Source: Halovivax limisalsi
Lineage (GTDB): Archaea; Halobacteriota; Halobacteria; Halobacteriales; Natrialbaceae
NCBI RefSeq assembly: GCF_023093535.1
Contig: NZ_CP095757.1
Span: 2,170,001 to 2,234,000, forward strand
Direction: 5' to 3'
DNA length: 64,000 nucleotides
Under the pieces are notes generated by a model. It had not been told where the DNA came from. It made no database searches and was given only the letters and a program-made list of their open reading frames with translations. Of this stretch, positions 25,455 to 34,731 are shown in pieces. Position 1 is the stretch's first letter. Every line of letters begins with the position of its first letter. Position numbers and translations under genes: made by a program.

Positions 25455-25732
25455 TCGAGGGGCCCGTCGCCACGGCGCTGTTCGCGGGCGCGCTCGGGTT
25501 CGTGACGATCTCGATCGTCCTCCTCGGACGCGTATTGCTCGGCCCGACGATGCAGGATCGCGTCATCGCCTTGAACGTCGTCGGCTCGAACGTCGTGGTC
25601 GTCATCGCCTTGCTCGCCGCGGCGATGGACTTCCCGTCGTTCCTCGACGTCGCGCTCGTTTACGCGCTGCTCAACTTCCTGATGAGCATCGCCATCTCGA
25701 AGTTCACCGTCGAACGCGGGGGTGTCCTCTGA
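25451..25732 (+). CDS. mrpF: Mrp antiporter subunit F
   Basis: This 93-residue protein has three membrane helices and the MrpF core GRVLLGPTMQDRVIALNVVG. It starts with GTG at 25451, overlapping the stop of mrpE by four bases. Its stop overlaps the ATG of mrpG (TGATG). It is a small membrane subunit of the antiporter. Confidence 0.85.
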   Translation: MIEGPVATALFAGALGFVTISIVLLGRVLLGPTMQDRVIALNVVGSNVVVVIALLAAAMDFPSFLDVALVYALLNFLMSIAISKFTVERGGVL

Positions 25733-26040
25733 TGGTCGAACTCGCGGTCGTCTCGGTCCTCGTCGCCGGGGGCCTGTTCTTCGCGTTCGTCTCGGCGGTG
25801 GGGCTCTACCGGCTTCCGGACCTCTACACGCGCGCCCACGCGGCGTCGAAGAGCGACACCCTCGGCGCGGTGCTCTCGCTCGCGGCCGTCGCCGTGGCCT
25901 TCGGGGCGGACGTCGCGACGATCAAGGTGGGCATGCTCGCGATCTTCATGCTCGTCACGAGTCCGACCGCCGCCCACGCGATCGCCCGGGCGGCCCACGA
26001 ACAGGACATCGAACCCTGGACGCGAGGTGAGAACGAATGA
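25732..26040 (+). CDS. mrpG: Mrp antiporter subunit G
   Basis: This 102-residue protein has three helices and the MrpG signature VGLYRLPDLYTRAHAASKSD, followed by TLGAVLSL. The ATG at 25732 overlaps the mrpF stop by one base. The longer frame from 25351 is an artefact. The end overlaps the next gene by four bases (ATGA). Confidence 0.85.
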   Translation: MVELAVVSVLVAGGLFFAFVSAVGLYRLPDLYTRAHAASKSDTLGAVLSLAAVAVAFGADVATIKVGMLAIFMLVTSPTAAHAIARAAHEQDIEPWTRGENE

Positions 26041-26573
26041 TCGCCTCGATCGAGGTCGCCCTCCTCGTGTTCATCGTCGTCTCGGCCCTGTTGACGGCAC
26101 TCCTGCGCGACGCCCTGGCCGCGATCATCATGTTCGGCGCCTACAGCCTCGGCATGGCCGTCCTCTGGATCGTCTTCCGCGCGCCAGACGTCGGGCTCAC
26201 CGAGGCGGCCGTCGGCGCCGGCATCATGACGATCCTGTTGCTCGTCTCGATCGCCCGAACCACGCGCCTGACCGGGATCGACCTCTCGCCGGTCTCGATC
26301 AACTGGACCGCGGTCGCGGCCTGTGCGGCCTTTACGGTCCTCATCCTGGCGACGGTGCCGGCGCTGCCCGAGATCGGCGATCCGACCGCCCCGGCGTTCG
26401 ACGGCGTCTACGAACACTACGTAACGGAAGCCTACGACCAAACACACGTCGAGAACGTCGTGACCGCCATCCTCGTCGCCTACCGCGGGTTCGACACGCT
26501 CGGCGAGGCGACGGTGGTCTTCACGGCCGGCGTCGCCGTGCTGACGGTCCTGAAACAGGAGGTGGACGAATGA
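26037..26573 (+). CDS. MrpA C-terminal-type subunit (DUF4040/MbhD-MbhE domains)
   Basis: This 178-residue membrane protein corresponds to the C-terminal part of bacterial MrpA, encoded here as a separate gene. Residues 1-75 match the DUF4040/MbhD domain (IMFGAYSLGMAVLWIVFRAP; DVGLTEAAVGAGIMTILLL). Residues about 125-178 match MbhE (NVVTAILVAYRGFDTLGEAT). It links the large ion-pumping subunits to MrpB in the antiporter. It is coupled to both neighbours by four-base overlaps. Confidence 0.8.
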   Translation: MIASIEVALLVFIVVSALLTALLRDALAAIIMFGAYSLGMAVLWIVFRAPDVGLTEAAVGAGIMTILLLVSIARTTRLTGIDLSPVSINWTAVAACAAFTVLILATVPALPEIGDPTAPAFDGVYEHYVTEAYDQTHVENVVTAILVAYRGFDTLGEATVVFTAGVAVLTVLKQEVDE

Positions 26574-27202
26574 GCATCCGGCGCCCGTACGTCGAGAGCC
26601 CGATCATCATGGCGACGGTCCGGCTGGTCGCGCCGTTCGTCCTCACGTACGGCCTGTTCGTCACGCTCCACGGCGCGAGTTCGCCGGGCGGGGGTTTCCA
26701 GGGCGGGGTCATCGCAGCGTCGGTGATCGTCATGCTCTCGTTCGCCTACGGCATCGACCCGACATGGGAGTGGCTGGACAAGCGCGTCCTCGTCGGCCTC
26801 GCTGCCGGCGGGATCGCCGTCTTCGCCATCGTCGCGCTCGGACCGATCCTCTTCGGGGCCGAGTTCCTCGATCTCGGCGTCTACCCGTACGTTCCGGACC
26901 CGTTCAAGTACGGCATCGAACTGATCGAGGTCGGGATCGGGATGACCGTCGCCGGCGTCATCACGATCCTCTTTTTCGCCCTCTCGCGCGGGGCGATGCC
27001 GCCGGGCGGCGAGCCGTACCCGAAACCGTCCGACGCGCCGCGGTCGGCTGGCGCCGCACGGGCTGACGGGTCGCCGTCGAACCCAGCATCGGATTCGGCC
27101 CCTGCCGACGGGACCGACCCATCGGCCGAATCGATCGACGAACCGACCGGAACGGAACCGGCGACGTCCACCGACGCATCGAACGCAGGTGAGCAGGCAT
27201 GA
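26570..27202 (+). CDS. mrpB: Mrp antiporter subunit B
   Basis: This 210-residue protein has four membrane helices in residues 1-145, with the MnhB signature TLHGASSPGGGFQGGVIAAS. A 60-residue acidic and serine-rich tail follows that is not part of the family and is probably disordered in the cytoplasm. The ATG at 26570 overlaps the previous stop (ATGA); the end overlaps mrpC by four bases. Confidence 0.84.
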   Translation: MSIRRPYVESPIIMATVRLVAPFVLTYGLFVTLHGASSPGGGFQGGVIAASVIVMLSFAYGIDPTWEWLDKRVLVGLAAGGIAVFAIVALGPILFGAEFLDLGVYPYVPDPFKYGIELIEVGIGMTVAGVITILFFALSRGAMPPGGEPYPKPSDAPRSAGAARADGSPSNPASDSAPADGTDPSAESIDEPTGTEPATSTDASNAGEQA

Positions 27203-27567
27203 CCGGACTCGAACTCCTCTCTACGCACTACGCCTACGTCGCGTACGCGCTCTTGCTGGGTATCGGCCTCTACATCGTCATCGACGACGAGAACCTGGTG
27301 AAGAAGGTCATCGGATTGAACATCTTCCAGACGGGGATCTTCCTGTTTTTCATCACGATGTCGGTTCGCGAGGGCGGCGCCCCGGCCGTCCTGCACTCGG
27401 GCGAGTCCGAATTCGTCAATCCGCTGCCCCACGTCCTGATCCTCACGGCGATCGTCGTCGGCGTCAGCCTCACCGCGCTGGCGCTGGCGCTGGTCGTGCG
27501 CATCCACGAGGAGTACGGGACGATCAGGGAGGACGTCCTCGCGGAGGTGCTCGGAAACGATGAGTGA
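27199..27567 (+). CDS. mrpC: Mrp antiporter subunit C (NuoK-like)
   Basis: This 122-residue protein has three membrane helices and the NuoK/MrpC core KKVIGLNIFQTGIFLFFI. The PLPHVLILTAIVVGVSLTAL segment holds the family's third helix. It overlaps the gene before it by four bases and the one after it by eight. Confidence 0.85.
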   Translation: MTGLELLSTHYAYVAYALLLGIGLYIVIDDENLVKKVIGLNIFQTGIFLFFITMSVREGGAPAVLHSGESEFVNPLPHVLILTAIVVGVSLTALALALVVRIHEEYGTIREDVLAEVLGNDE

Positions 27568-29119
27568 GGTACTCGATCCGACGCTGCTGCCGATCCTCCT
27601 CGTCGTCGTGCCGCTCGTCGCGGCGGCCGGCATCCTCGCGATCGGTCGGCTGTTCGGCGCGACCGGGATCGGCCTCTCGCTGCTCGCGACGGCCGTCCAG
27701 GCCGCGATGGCACTCTACCTGGCCGGCCGGACGCTGCTCGGCGGCGACGGCGTTCGGACCACGATCGCCGGCTTCCCGGCCGAAGAGGGCGGTATCGAGC
27801 TGTTCGTCGACGGCGTCTCGGCGCTGGTCGTCCTCCTGATCGCCGCCGTCGGCGTCGCGGTGCTGGTCGCGAGCGTCGACGAGCGCCGCTCGGACAGCTT
27901 CTACTCGCTGTACGTGTTGTTGCTCGCCGGGCTCTCGGGGCTCGCGGTGACCAACGACGTCTTCAACATGTACGTCTTCCTCGAGATCAGCGGGCTGGCG
28001 GCCTACGCGCTCATCGCGAGCGACGGGACCGGATCGTCCGCGCTCGCCGCCCTCAAGTACCTCATCGTCGGGACCGTCGGCGCGTCGCTCTATCTCATCG
28101 GCGTCGGCTACGCGTACGTCGCGACGGGCTACCTCAACATGGTCCAGCTCGCGGAGACGCTCCCCGAAGTCGGCGAGTTCGGTTACGCGGATCCGCAGGT
28201 GCAGGCCGCGTTCGGCCTGATCGCGGCCGGCTTCGCCATCAAGATCGCGCTCTTCCCGGTCCACACCTGGCAGCCCGACGCCTACACGGAGGCGCCCGAT
28301 CGCATGACGGCGCTGATCGCCGCGCTCGTCTCGACGACGGCCGCCTACGCGCTCGCCCGCGTCGCGCTCGACGTCTTCACGCCGGCCTTCTTCGCCGCGA
28401 ACCCGATCGTCCACGACCTCGTGCTGGCCGTGGCGGCCGCGAGCGTGATCGCCGGCAGCGTCCTCGCCGTCCTTCAGTCGGAGGTCAAGCGGATGTTCGC
28501 GTACTCGTCGGTGTCGCAGTTCGGCCTCGTCGTCGTCGGCATCTTCCTGCTGAACGACACGGCGCTGGTCGGCGCGATCGTCCACCTCGTCGGTCACGCG
28601 ATCGTCAAGGCCGGCCTCTTCCTCGGCGTGGCCGGCTTCGCGGCCGCCTACGGCCTTCGGACGGTCGACGACTACGCCGGTCTGGCTCGCCGCGCGCCCT
28701 GGGCGAGCGCGGCCGTCGCCGTGCTGGCGCTCGCGCTGGTGGGCATCCCGCCGACGGTCGGCTTCGTCGGCAAACTGTTCGTCGCGATCGGTGCGGTCGA
28801 ACAGGACGCCTGGGTCCTCGTCGCCGTCATCGTGGCGAGCACCGTCCTCACGCTCGGCTACGTCCTCCGGCTCCTGGAGCGGATGTACTTCACCGATCCG
28901 GCGCCGGCGTCGGGCGAATCGACGGCCGGGGCCGACGTCGCGGCCGACGGGGGTGCCTCGACCGACCGTCAGTCACAATCCGGCGGATCCGACGGTCGGA
29001 TCGCTCGCCCGCTGCTGGCGGTCGTGATCGTCGCCGCGCTGGCCTCGATCGGCCTCGGGCTGCTCGGGGCCTGGTTCGATGCCGTGCTCGAACCCGCCGT
29101 GGAGGTGCTACTCGAATGA
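27560..29119 (+). CDS. mrpD: Mrp antiporter large subunit, MrpD/NuoN-type (first of three)
   Basis: This 519-residue protein has about fourteen membrane helices of the proton-translocating NuoL/M/N family. It contains NMYVFLEISGLAAYALIAS (Glu of TM5), AGFAIKIALFPVHTWQPDAY (Lys of TM7 and the HTW motif) and LQSEVKRMFAYSSVSQFG. The acidic, low-complexity stretch at about residues 450-480 before the last helix is a haloarchaeal insertion. It overlaps its neighbours by 8 and 4 bases, so all nine genes form one operon. Confidence 0.83.
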   Translation: MSEVLDPTLLPILLVVVPLVAAAGILAIGRLFGATGIGLSLLATAVQAAMALYLAGRTLLGGDGVRTTIAGFPAEEGGIELFVDGVSALVVLLIAAVGVAVLVASVDERRSDSFYSLYVLLLAGLSGLAVTNDVFNMYVFLEISGLAAYALIASDGTGSSALAALKYLIVGTVGASLYLIGVGYAYVATGYLNMVQLAETLPEVGEFGYADPQVQAAFGLIAAGFAIKIALFPVHTWQPDAYTEAPDRMTALIAALVSTTAAYALARVALDVFTPAFFAANPIVHDLVLAVAAASVIAGSVLAVLQSEVKRMFAYSSVSQFGLVVVGIFLLNDTALVGAIVHLVGHAIVKAGLFLGVAGFAAAYGLRTVDDYAGLARRAPWASAAVAVLALALVGIPPTVGFVGKLFVAIGAVEQDAWVLVAVIVASTVLTLGYVLRLLERMYFTDPAPASGESTAGADVAADGGASTDRQSQSGGSDGRIARPLLAVVIVAALASIGLGLLGAWFDAVLEPAVEVLLE

Positions 29120-30852
29120 CGACGGCGATCATCGAATCCCTGTCGCAACTGCGACCGCTGTTCGCCGTCGCCATTCCGACGGTCTCGATCGCGCTGATCC
29201 TGGCCTCCGCGGGTCGGCCGAACATTCGGGAGGGCTGGACGCTCCTGGCCGGGATCGCGACGTTCCTCACCGTCGCGAGCATGGTTCCCGGCGCACTCTC
29301 GGGGACGGTCTACGAGACGAGCCTGGGCGCGTTTATCCCCGGCGTGGAGTTCGCACTCCGCGCCGATCAGCTGGGGGTGCTCTTCGCCCTGCTGGCCTCG
29401 TTCCTCTGGATCTTCACCAGCCTCTACAGCATCGGCTACATGCGCGGGCTGGACGAGCACGACCAGACGAGATACTTCGCGGCGTTCGCGGCCAGCATCG
29501 CGAGCGCGATGGGCGTCGCCTTCGGCGCGAACCTCGTGACGCTCTTTATCTTCTACGAACTGCTCTCGGTGGCGACCTACCCGCTCGTCGCTCACGACGA
29601 GACGGACGAAGCCATCTGGGCCGGCCGGAAGTACCTGCTCTACACGCTCGGCGGCGGCGTCGCCGTCCTCGCGGGGACGATCATGGTCTACACGCTGACC
29701 GGGACCACCGCGTTCACGCCGGGTGGCCTCGAAGGGCTCGCGACCGGCACCGACGCGACGATGGCCCGGATGGCGTTCGCGCTGCTCGTCGGCGGGTTCG
29801 GCGTGAAGGCCGCGCTGATGCCGCTTCACTCCTGGCTGCCGGACGCGATGGTCGCGCCGACGCCCGTCTCGGCGCTGCTACACGCCGTGGCGGTCGTCAA
29901 GAGCGGCGTCTTCGGGATCGCGCGCGTCGTCCTCGACGTGTTCGGGCCCGAGACGGTCGACTCGCTCGGCGTCGGAATCCCGCTCTCGATCGTCGCGGCG
30001 ATCACGCTGCTCACCGCGAGCGTCATCGCGCTGAAACAGGACAACCTCAAGCGCCGGCTCGCCTACTCGACGGTCTCGCAACTATCGTACATCGTCCTGG
30101 GGCTCGGCCTGTTCCACCAGGCGGCGCTGGTCGGTGCGCTGTTGCACATCCCGGCTCACGCGTTCATGAAGATCACCCTGTTCTTCTGTGCGGGGGCGAT
30201 CCACGTCGAGACCCACACCGACCGCATCAGCGAGATGGCCGGCATCGGCAAGCGCATGCCGCTGACGATGTCGGCGTTCGCCGTCGCGGCGGCCGGGATG
30301 GCCGGCATGCCGCTGCTGGCCGGCTTCGTCAGCAAGTGGTACCTGCTGGTCGGCGCCGTCGACCTCGAGCACGTCGTCTTCGCGGTCGCGTTGCTCCTCT
30401 CGGGCGTGCTCAACGTGGCGTACTACTGGCCGATCGTCTACCAGGCCTTCTTCGAGGACGAGGCCGATCCCGATCCGAAACCGCTGCTCGAGTTCCCGCC
30501 CGGCGGCGTCGCGTCGAGCGACGCCGGCGCCGAGGCCGACGTCGCCCTGCCAAACGGCGGTACGCCGCACGCCGAACACGTCCCGGACGGCGACGAACCG
30601 ACGAGGGGCGGAGGGGACGACGATCGCGACGCGGCCGACGGGAACGCCGTGGCGGCCCACGAGTACCACGCCGACCAGGACGAGACGGGCTGGGAGCGTC
30701 GAACCTGGCGCACGGAGAGCACCTGGTTCATGCTCGGCCCGATCGCCGCCGCGGCGATCGGGGCGGTCGTCCTCGGGCTCGTGCCGGATAGCGTCGTCTT
30801 CCTCGACCTGATCGAGCGCATCGTCGAGACCGCGATGGAGGTGCCGAACTGA
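29116..30852 (+). CDS. Mrp antiporter large subunit, MrpA/D-type (second of three)
   Basis: This 578-residue polytopic protein has the NuoL-like signature SLYSIGYMRGLDEHDQTRYF, the ANLVTLFIFYELLSVATYPL glutamate helix, and GFGVKAALMPLHSWLPDAM with Lys and His of the proton path. LKQDNLKRRLAYSTVSQLSY follows. Residues about 450-530 are an acidic, glycine-rich loop before the final membrane helix. It is the most MrpA/NuoL-like of the three large subunits. Overlap with both neighbours keeps it in the operon. Confidence 0.82.
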   Translation: MTTAIIESLSQLRPLFAVAIPTVSIALILASAGRPNIREGWTLLAGIATFLTVASMVPGALSGTVYETSLGAFIPGVEFALRADQLGVLFALLASFLWIFTSLYSIGYMRGLDEHDQTRYFAAFAASIASAMGVAFGANLVTLFIFYELLSVATYPLVAHDETDEAIWAGRKYLLYTLGGGVAVLAGTIMVYTLTGTTAFTPGGLEGLATGTDATMARMAFALLVGGFGVKAALMPLHSWLPDAMVAPTPVSALLHAVAVVKSGVFGIARVVLDVFGPETVDSLGVGIPLSIVAAITLLTASVIALKQDNLKRRLAYSTVSQLSYIVLGLGLFHQAALVGALLHIPAHAFMKITLFFCAGAIHVETHTDRISEMAGIGKRMPLTMSAFAVAAAGMAGMPLLAGFVSKWYLLVGAVDLEHVVFAVALLLSGVLNVAYYWPIVYQAFFEDEADPDPKPLLEFPPGGVASSDAGAEADVALPNGGTPHAEHVPDGDEPTRGGGDDDRDAADGNAVAAHEYHADQDETGWERRTWRTESTWFMLGPIAAAAIGAVVLGLVPDSVVFLDLIERIVETAMEVPN

Positions 30853-32669
30853 TGACACTCGAAGGGCTGCTCGGCGTCGATCCGTTCGTCGTCCCGCCGG
30901 TACTGCTCGTCCTGGCCGCGCTGGTCGTCTTCGCGATCCGGCCGCGACTGATCCACCCCGCCGGACTGGTCGTCACCGCCGCGGCGCTCGCGTACGCGGC
31001 GACGGTGCCCGAAGGCTACGAACTGACGGGAACGATCTTCGGGAGCGGCCTCCTGGCGGACGTCGGCTTCGAGGTCGTGTTCGTCTCGGTCGACGAGTTC
31101 TCTCGCCTGATGGGACTCATCTTCGCGTTCATCGGCTTTATCGCCGTGCTCTACTCGTGGTCGACCGACGCCGCGCCGACCCAGACCGCCTACGCGCTCG
31201 CCTACGTGGCCTCGAGTCTCGGCGCCGTCTTCGCCGGCGACTGGCTCCTCCTGCTATTCAGCTGGGAGCTGATGGCGATCACCTCGACGCTGCTCGTCTG
31301 GCACCACGGCGGGGCCGCGATACGGGCCGGCTTCCGCTACGCCGTCTGGCACGGTATCGGCGGCAGCCTGCTGATGGCCGCCGTCATCTGGCACTATCAG
31401 AGCCCCGGCGTTGGGTCGTTTGTCATCACCAACGAGGGAATCGCGACCGGCATCCCGCAGGTGCTGGCCGCGCTCGGCATCGGGATCAACGTCGCGTTCG
31501 TCGGCTTCCACGCGTGGTTGCCCGACACCTATCCGCGTCCCCACGTCGCGGCGAGCGTCTTTCTCTGCGTCTACACCACCAAGACCGGCGTCTACGCGCT
31601 CTACCGGGCATTCCCGCAGGGCGAGCTCCTGATCGCGTACATGGGCGGCGCGATGGCCGTCTTCGGCGTCACCTTCGCATTGCTGCAGAGCGACATGCGT
31701 CGGCTGCTGTCCTACCACATCCAGTCCCAGGTCGGCTACATGGTCGCCGGCGTCGGGATGGGCGGCGCACTCGCGACCTCTGGCGCGTTCGCCCACGTCT
31801 TCAACCACATCCTCTACAAGGCGCTGCTGTTCATGACCGTCGGCGTCGTCATCTACCGTACGGGTGCGGAGAGCCTGAACAAGATCCACGGGATGCGCCG
31901 CGCGATGCCGATCACGTTCGTCGCGTTCACGATCGCCGCCCTCTCGATCGCCGGCTTCCCCGGTTTCAACGGCTTCGTCAGCAAAGGGATGGTGATCGCG
32001 GAGGCCCACCACTACGAGAAGTACGAGGCGCTCTGGTACATGCTGCTACTCGGCGGGGTCGGCACGTTCATGTCGTTCATCAAACTCGGCTACTACGTGT
32101 TCTTCTACGGCGAGCAGACCCACGACGTCGATCGCGCCTCGCTCGGGCAGTCGATCGCCATGCTTTCCGTCGCCGCGCTCTGCGTCGGCTACGGGCTGTT
32201 CCCGGACGCCCTGTTCGCGATCCTGCCGGAGCGGGGCGCGGAAGCGGTCGTCGAGTTCGAGGTGTTCTCGTTGTACCACCTGCTGGAAGGCTTCGGTCTC
32301 GCGGCGGCCGGCGTGATCGGGTTTGCGCTCCTCAAGCGCCCGCTCTCGCGCGTCGGGAAGATACCCGACCGCGACCTGGGCTACAACCCGCTCTCGGTGG
32401 GTCTCGGCCGGGGCGTTCTCCGGACGATCAACGCCGCGATCGGCGTTCTCGATCGGACGAGCACCCGCGCGTCGCTCGGGACGGTGGCGCTCGGGACGAC
32501 CCTCGCGTCCGACAGCGATCGAGCAGTTGGAGCCGAACCGTCGCCCGCGGGCGGATCGACGCTCCTCGAACGCGGACTGGGGGTCCTGTTCACGAGACGC
32601 GGCGGCATCGGTATCGGCGTCCTCATCGTCGTCATCGTCGCGACGGTCCTGCTGCTCGCGTTCCTGTAG
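30852..32669 (+). CDS. Mrp antiporter large subunit, MrpD-type (third of three)
   Basis: This 605-residue protein is a third NuoL/M/N-type subunit, with GDWLLLLFSWELMAITSTLL, NVAFVGFHAWLPDTYPRPHV and LQSDMRRLLSYHIQSQVGYM. After about 510 residues the family part ends. A linker of about 60 residues and one more membrane helix (GIGIGVLIVVIVATVLLLAF) close the protein. It is the last gene of the operon; its ATG overlaps the previous stop (TGATG). The 800-base gap downstream would hold the terminator. Confidence 0.82.
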   Translation: MTLEGLLGVDPFVVPPVLLVLAALVVFAIRPRLIHPAGLVVTAAALAYAATVPEGYELTGTIFGSGLLADVGFEVVFVSVDEFSRLMGLIFAFIGFIAVLYSWSTDAAPTQTAYALAYVASSLGAVFAGDWLLLLFSWELMAITSTLLVWHHGGAAIRAGFRYAVWHGIGGSLLMAAVIWHYQSPGVGSFVITNEGIATGIPQVLAALGIGINVAFVGFHAWLPDTYPRPHVAASVFLCVYTTKTGVYALYRAFPQGELLIAYMGGAMAVFGVTFALLQSDMRRLLSYHIQSQVGYMVAGVGMGGALATSGAFAHVFNHILYKALLFMTVGVVIYRTGAESLNKIHGMRRAMPITFVAFTIAALSIAGFPGFNGFVSKGMVIAEAHHYEKYEALWYMLLLGGVGTFMSFIKLGYYVFFYGEQTHDVDRASLGQSIAMLSVAALCVGYGLFPDALFAILPERGAEAVVEFEVFSLYHLLEGFGLAAAGVIGFALLKRPLSRVGKIPDRDLGYNPLSVGLGRGVLRTINAAIGVLDRTSTRASLGTVALGTTLASDSDRAVGAEPSPAGGSTLLERGLGVLFTRRGGIGIGVLIVVIVATVLLLAFL

Positions 32670-33468
32670 CCGTCGTCGCGCCCGATTCGCTTCGCCTGCT
32701 CTCGTCCGAGGTGACGGTGCGGGGCCGTCCACCCACTGAGTACCGGCCATCGCTCCGGTCCGGGTCCGTCGGGTCCAAAGAGATCCGCCTGTCCTCGATC
32801 CGATACGGCGAGGAATTCGGACCTGACGACGATCGTCGGACGCGATATCCCGGGTGTGACGAGCGCCGAGATACGACCGACTCGCCCCACGAACTGACCG
32901 GCGAACGTGGCGCTGGCGCGTCGGTAACGGCGTGGTAACACGACCGAACATGCCGCGAGATAGACCGCAGGACGGGTCCGATTGCCCGGCGGACCACGCT
33001 CGCGTTGCGACGACCGTATCCGTTCGGGACGGCCGAGTTCGCACCGGCTCCGTCTTTCATCGCCTCGAACACTCTGCTGTACCTGAAGCGTACCGACATC
33101 GGCGACCCTCCCTGGACGATACCGGCTGTCGGGAGTCTCTTCCCGGTGTCCGACCGAGTAGGGCCGACTGTCCGTCCGTCAGTCGGCGGCTGTTCGAGGA
33201 GCCGTAATTCGGTCGGCGGTCGATACCGGTCGGAATCGGGACGAGGCGTCAGGAGTAGGTCCAGGCAGCTTCGCGTGCGACGATCGACCCGCGACGATTC
33301 GGCGAGCGCCCACCGCACGATCGCGATTCGGATTCGACGACCGTTACGGCCCAAAGGTCGAGAATAACAATGCCCTCCCCGGGGTAACGCGTGCATCGAT
33401 GACCGAGACTGGACGTCGAGCGCGGTCGACCGGCCGATCGAGCGCGGGCCGACGGGTGGGCGTCGACG
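32670..33468. other. Long intergenic region (800 bases) without a convincing gene
   Basis: This is the largest gene-free stretch in the window. Frames on both strands are arginine-rich. One minus-strand frame from ATG 33099 has a GGGAGG just upstream and about 30 residues of mixed composition (MSVRFRYSRVFEAMKDGAGA), but then becomes arginine-rich. GAATAACAATGCC near 33361 could be a promoter for the glycosyltransferase gene at 33469. I do not see an RNA gene I recognise. Confidence 0.45.
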
Positions 33469-34731
33469 ATGTATCGTGAACACAGCGTGGCCGTCGTGAT
33501 CCCGGCGTACGACGAGGCGGGGTTCGTCGCCGACGTCATCGACTCGGTCCCGGACTTCGTCGATCGCGTCTACGCCGTGGACGATCACTCGACGGACGGC
33601 ACCTGGGCGGAGATTCGACGAACCGTCCGCGCTCGCGCAGCCGACCGGGCGGACGGATCGGGCGACGACCCACGGCCGCGGGGAGCCGCCGATCCGTCTA
33701 CGTTCGGCGATCGGACGGACCGACCCGCCGCCGAGGATTCGATCCGGTCGGTCTCGACCGGGCCGACGACCACGCGGTCCGACGGCGGTGCACTGGCCGA
33801 GGACGCCCCCGCCGATTCGTCCGGCGAGTCGTCCCGGCCGATCCGGTCGACCGCCGAGACGGTGGTTGCGTCACGGGAGACGGCGGCGCCACGCGAGCCG
33901 GGTGCCTCCGACGACGCCGGGCGACCGAGCGTCGTCGGGATCCGACACGATCGCAACCGGGGCGTCGGCGCGTCGATCGCGACGGGCTATCGTCACGCCT
34001 TGCGCGACGGGATCGACGTCACGGCGGTCATGGCCGGTGACGGGCAGATGGATCCCGCCCACCTGGATCGGCTGCTCGACCCGATCGTCGAGGGGTGCGC
34101 CCACTACGCCAAGGGCGATCGCCTTCGCGATCGATCGTGTCGGGGATCAATGTCCCGGTTTCGTCTCTTCGGCAACGCCGTCCTCTCGCTCCTGACGAAG
34201 ATCGCGAGCGGGTACTGGCGGATGCTCGACCCGCAGAACGGGTACACCGCGATCTCGCACGAGGCGCTCCGCCGGCTCGATCTCGACGCCCTCTACGACC
34301 AGTACGGGTTTGCAAACGACGTCCTGATCGCGCTGAACGAGCGCGAACTCGCGATCGCCGACGTGGCGATGCCCGCCGTCTACGGCGACGAGGAGAGCCA
34401 CATCGACTACGGATCCTTCGTGCCGACGATCTCGAAACTCCTGGTCGATCGGTTCCTCCGACGCCTCGGCGTTCGGTACCTCGTTCGCGACTGTCATCCG
34501 CTGGTCGGCCTGTACGCGCTCGGTGCCGGCGGCGTCCTCGCGATCGGCGCGGCCGTCCTTCGATTCCGGTCCTGGCGGCGGGGTTCGTCCGACCCCGATC
34601 CCCGGAGCGAGCGACGGCTGCTGGTCGGCCTCACGACGCTGTCGGCGCTGCTGTCGGCGACGACCGCCCTGCTCCTCGCGATGGCGTTCGACCGGGCGGA
34701 AAACGACGACCTGGTGGTGGTCGACGAATGA
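33469..34731 (+). CDS. GT2 glycosyltransferase with a large disordered insertion
   Basis: This 420-residue enzyme has the GT-A fold of family 2. The nucleotide site is VAVVIPAYDEAG (residues 7-18) and YAVDDHSTDGT (35-45). Then HDRNRGVGASIATGY (160-174) and the metal-binding AGDGQMDP (189-196) follow, with LDPQNGYTAIS downstream. Two C-terminal membrane helices anchor it. Residues about 56-152 are a serine, aspartate and arginine-rich, low-complexity insertion, where most relatives have a short helix-strand. The enzyme resembles polyprenyl-phosphate glycosyltransferases. The stop overlaps the next gene by four bases. Confidence 0.8.
   Translation: MYREHSVAVVIPAYDEAGFVADVIDSVPDFVDRVYAVDDHSTDGTWAEIRRTVRARAADRADGSGDDPRPRGAADPSTFGDRTDRPAAEDSIRSVSTGPTTTRSDGGALAEDAPADSSGESSRPIRSTAETVVASRETAAPREPGASDDAGRPSVVGIRHDRNRGVGASIATGYRHALRDGIDVTAVMAGDGQMDPAHLDRLLDPIVEGCAHYAKGDRLRDRSCRGSMSRFRLFGNAVLSLLTKIASGYWRMLDPQNGYTAISHEALRRLDLDALYDQYGFANDVLIALNERELAIADVAMPAVYGDEESHIDYGSFVPTISKLLVDRFLRRLGVRYLVRDCHPLVGLYALGAGGVLAIGAAVLRFRSWRRGSSDPDPRSERRLLVGLTTLSALLSATTALLLAMAFDRAENDDLVVVDE

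Noticed and set aside
26881-27633. A 250-residue frame antisense to mrpB and mrpC
   Set aside because: It is a shadow: the opposite strand encodes recognisable Mrp subunits with overlapping starts and stops.
32632-33588. A 318-residue minus-strand frame across the Mrp-downstream gap
   Set aside because: It overlaps the ends of two real genes and is mostly arginine and serine; only a short part around 33000-33099 is kept as a question.
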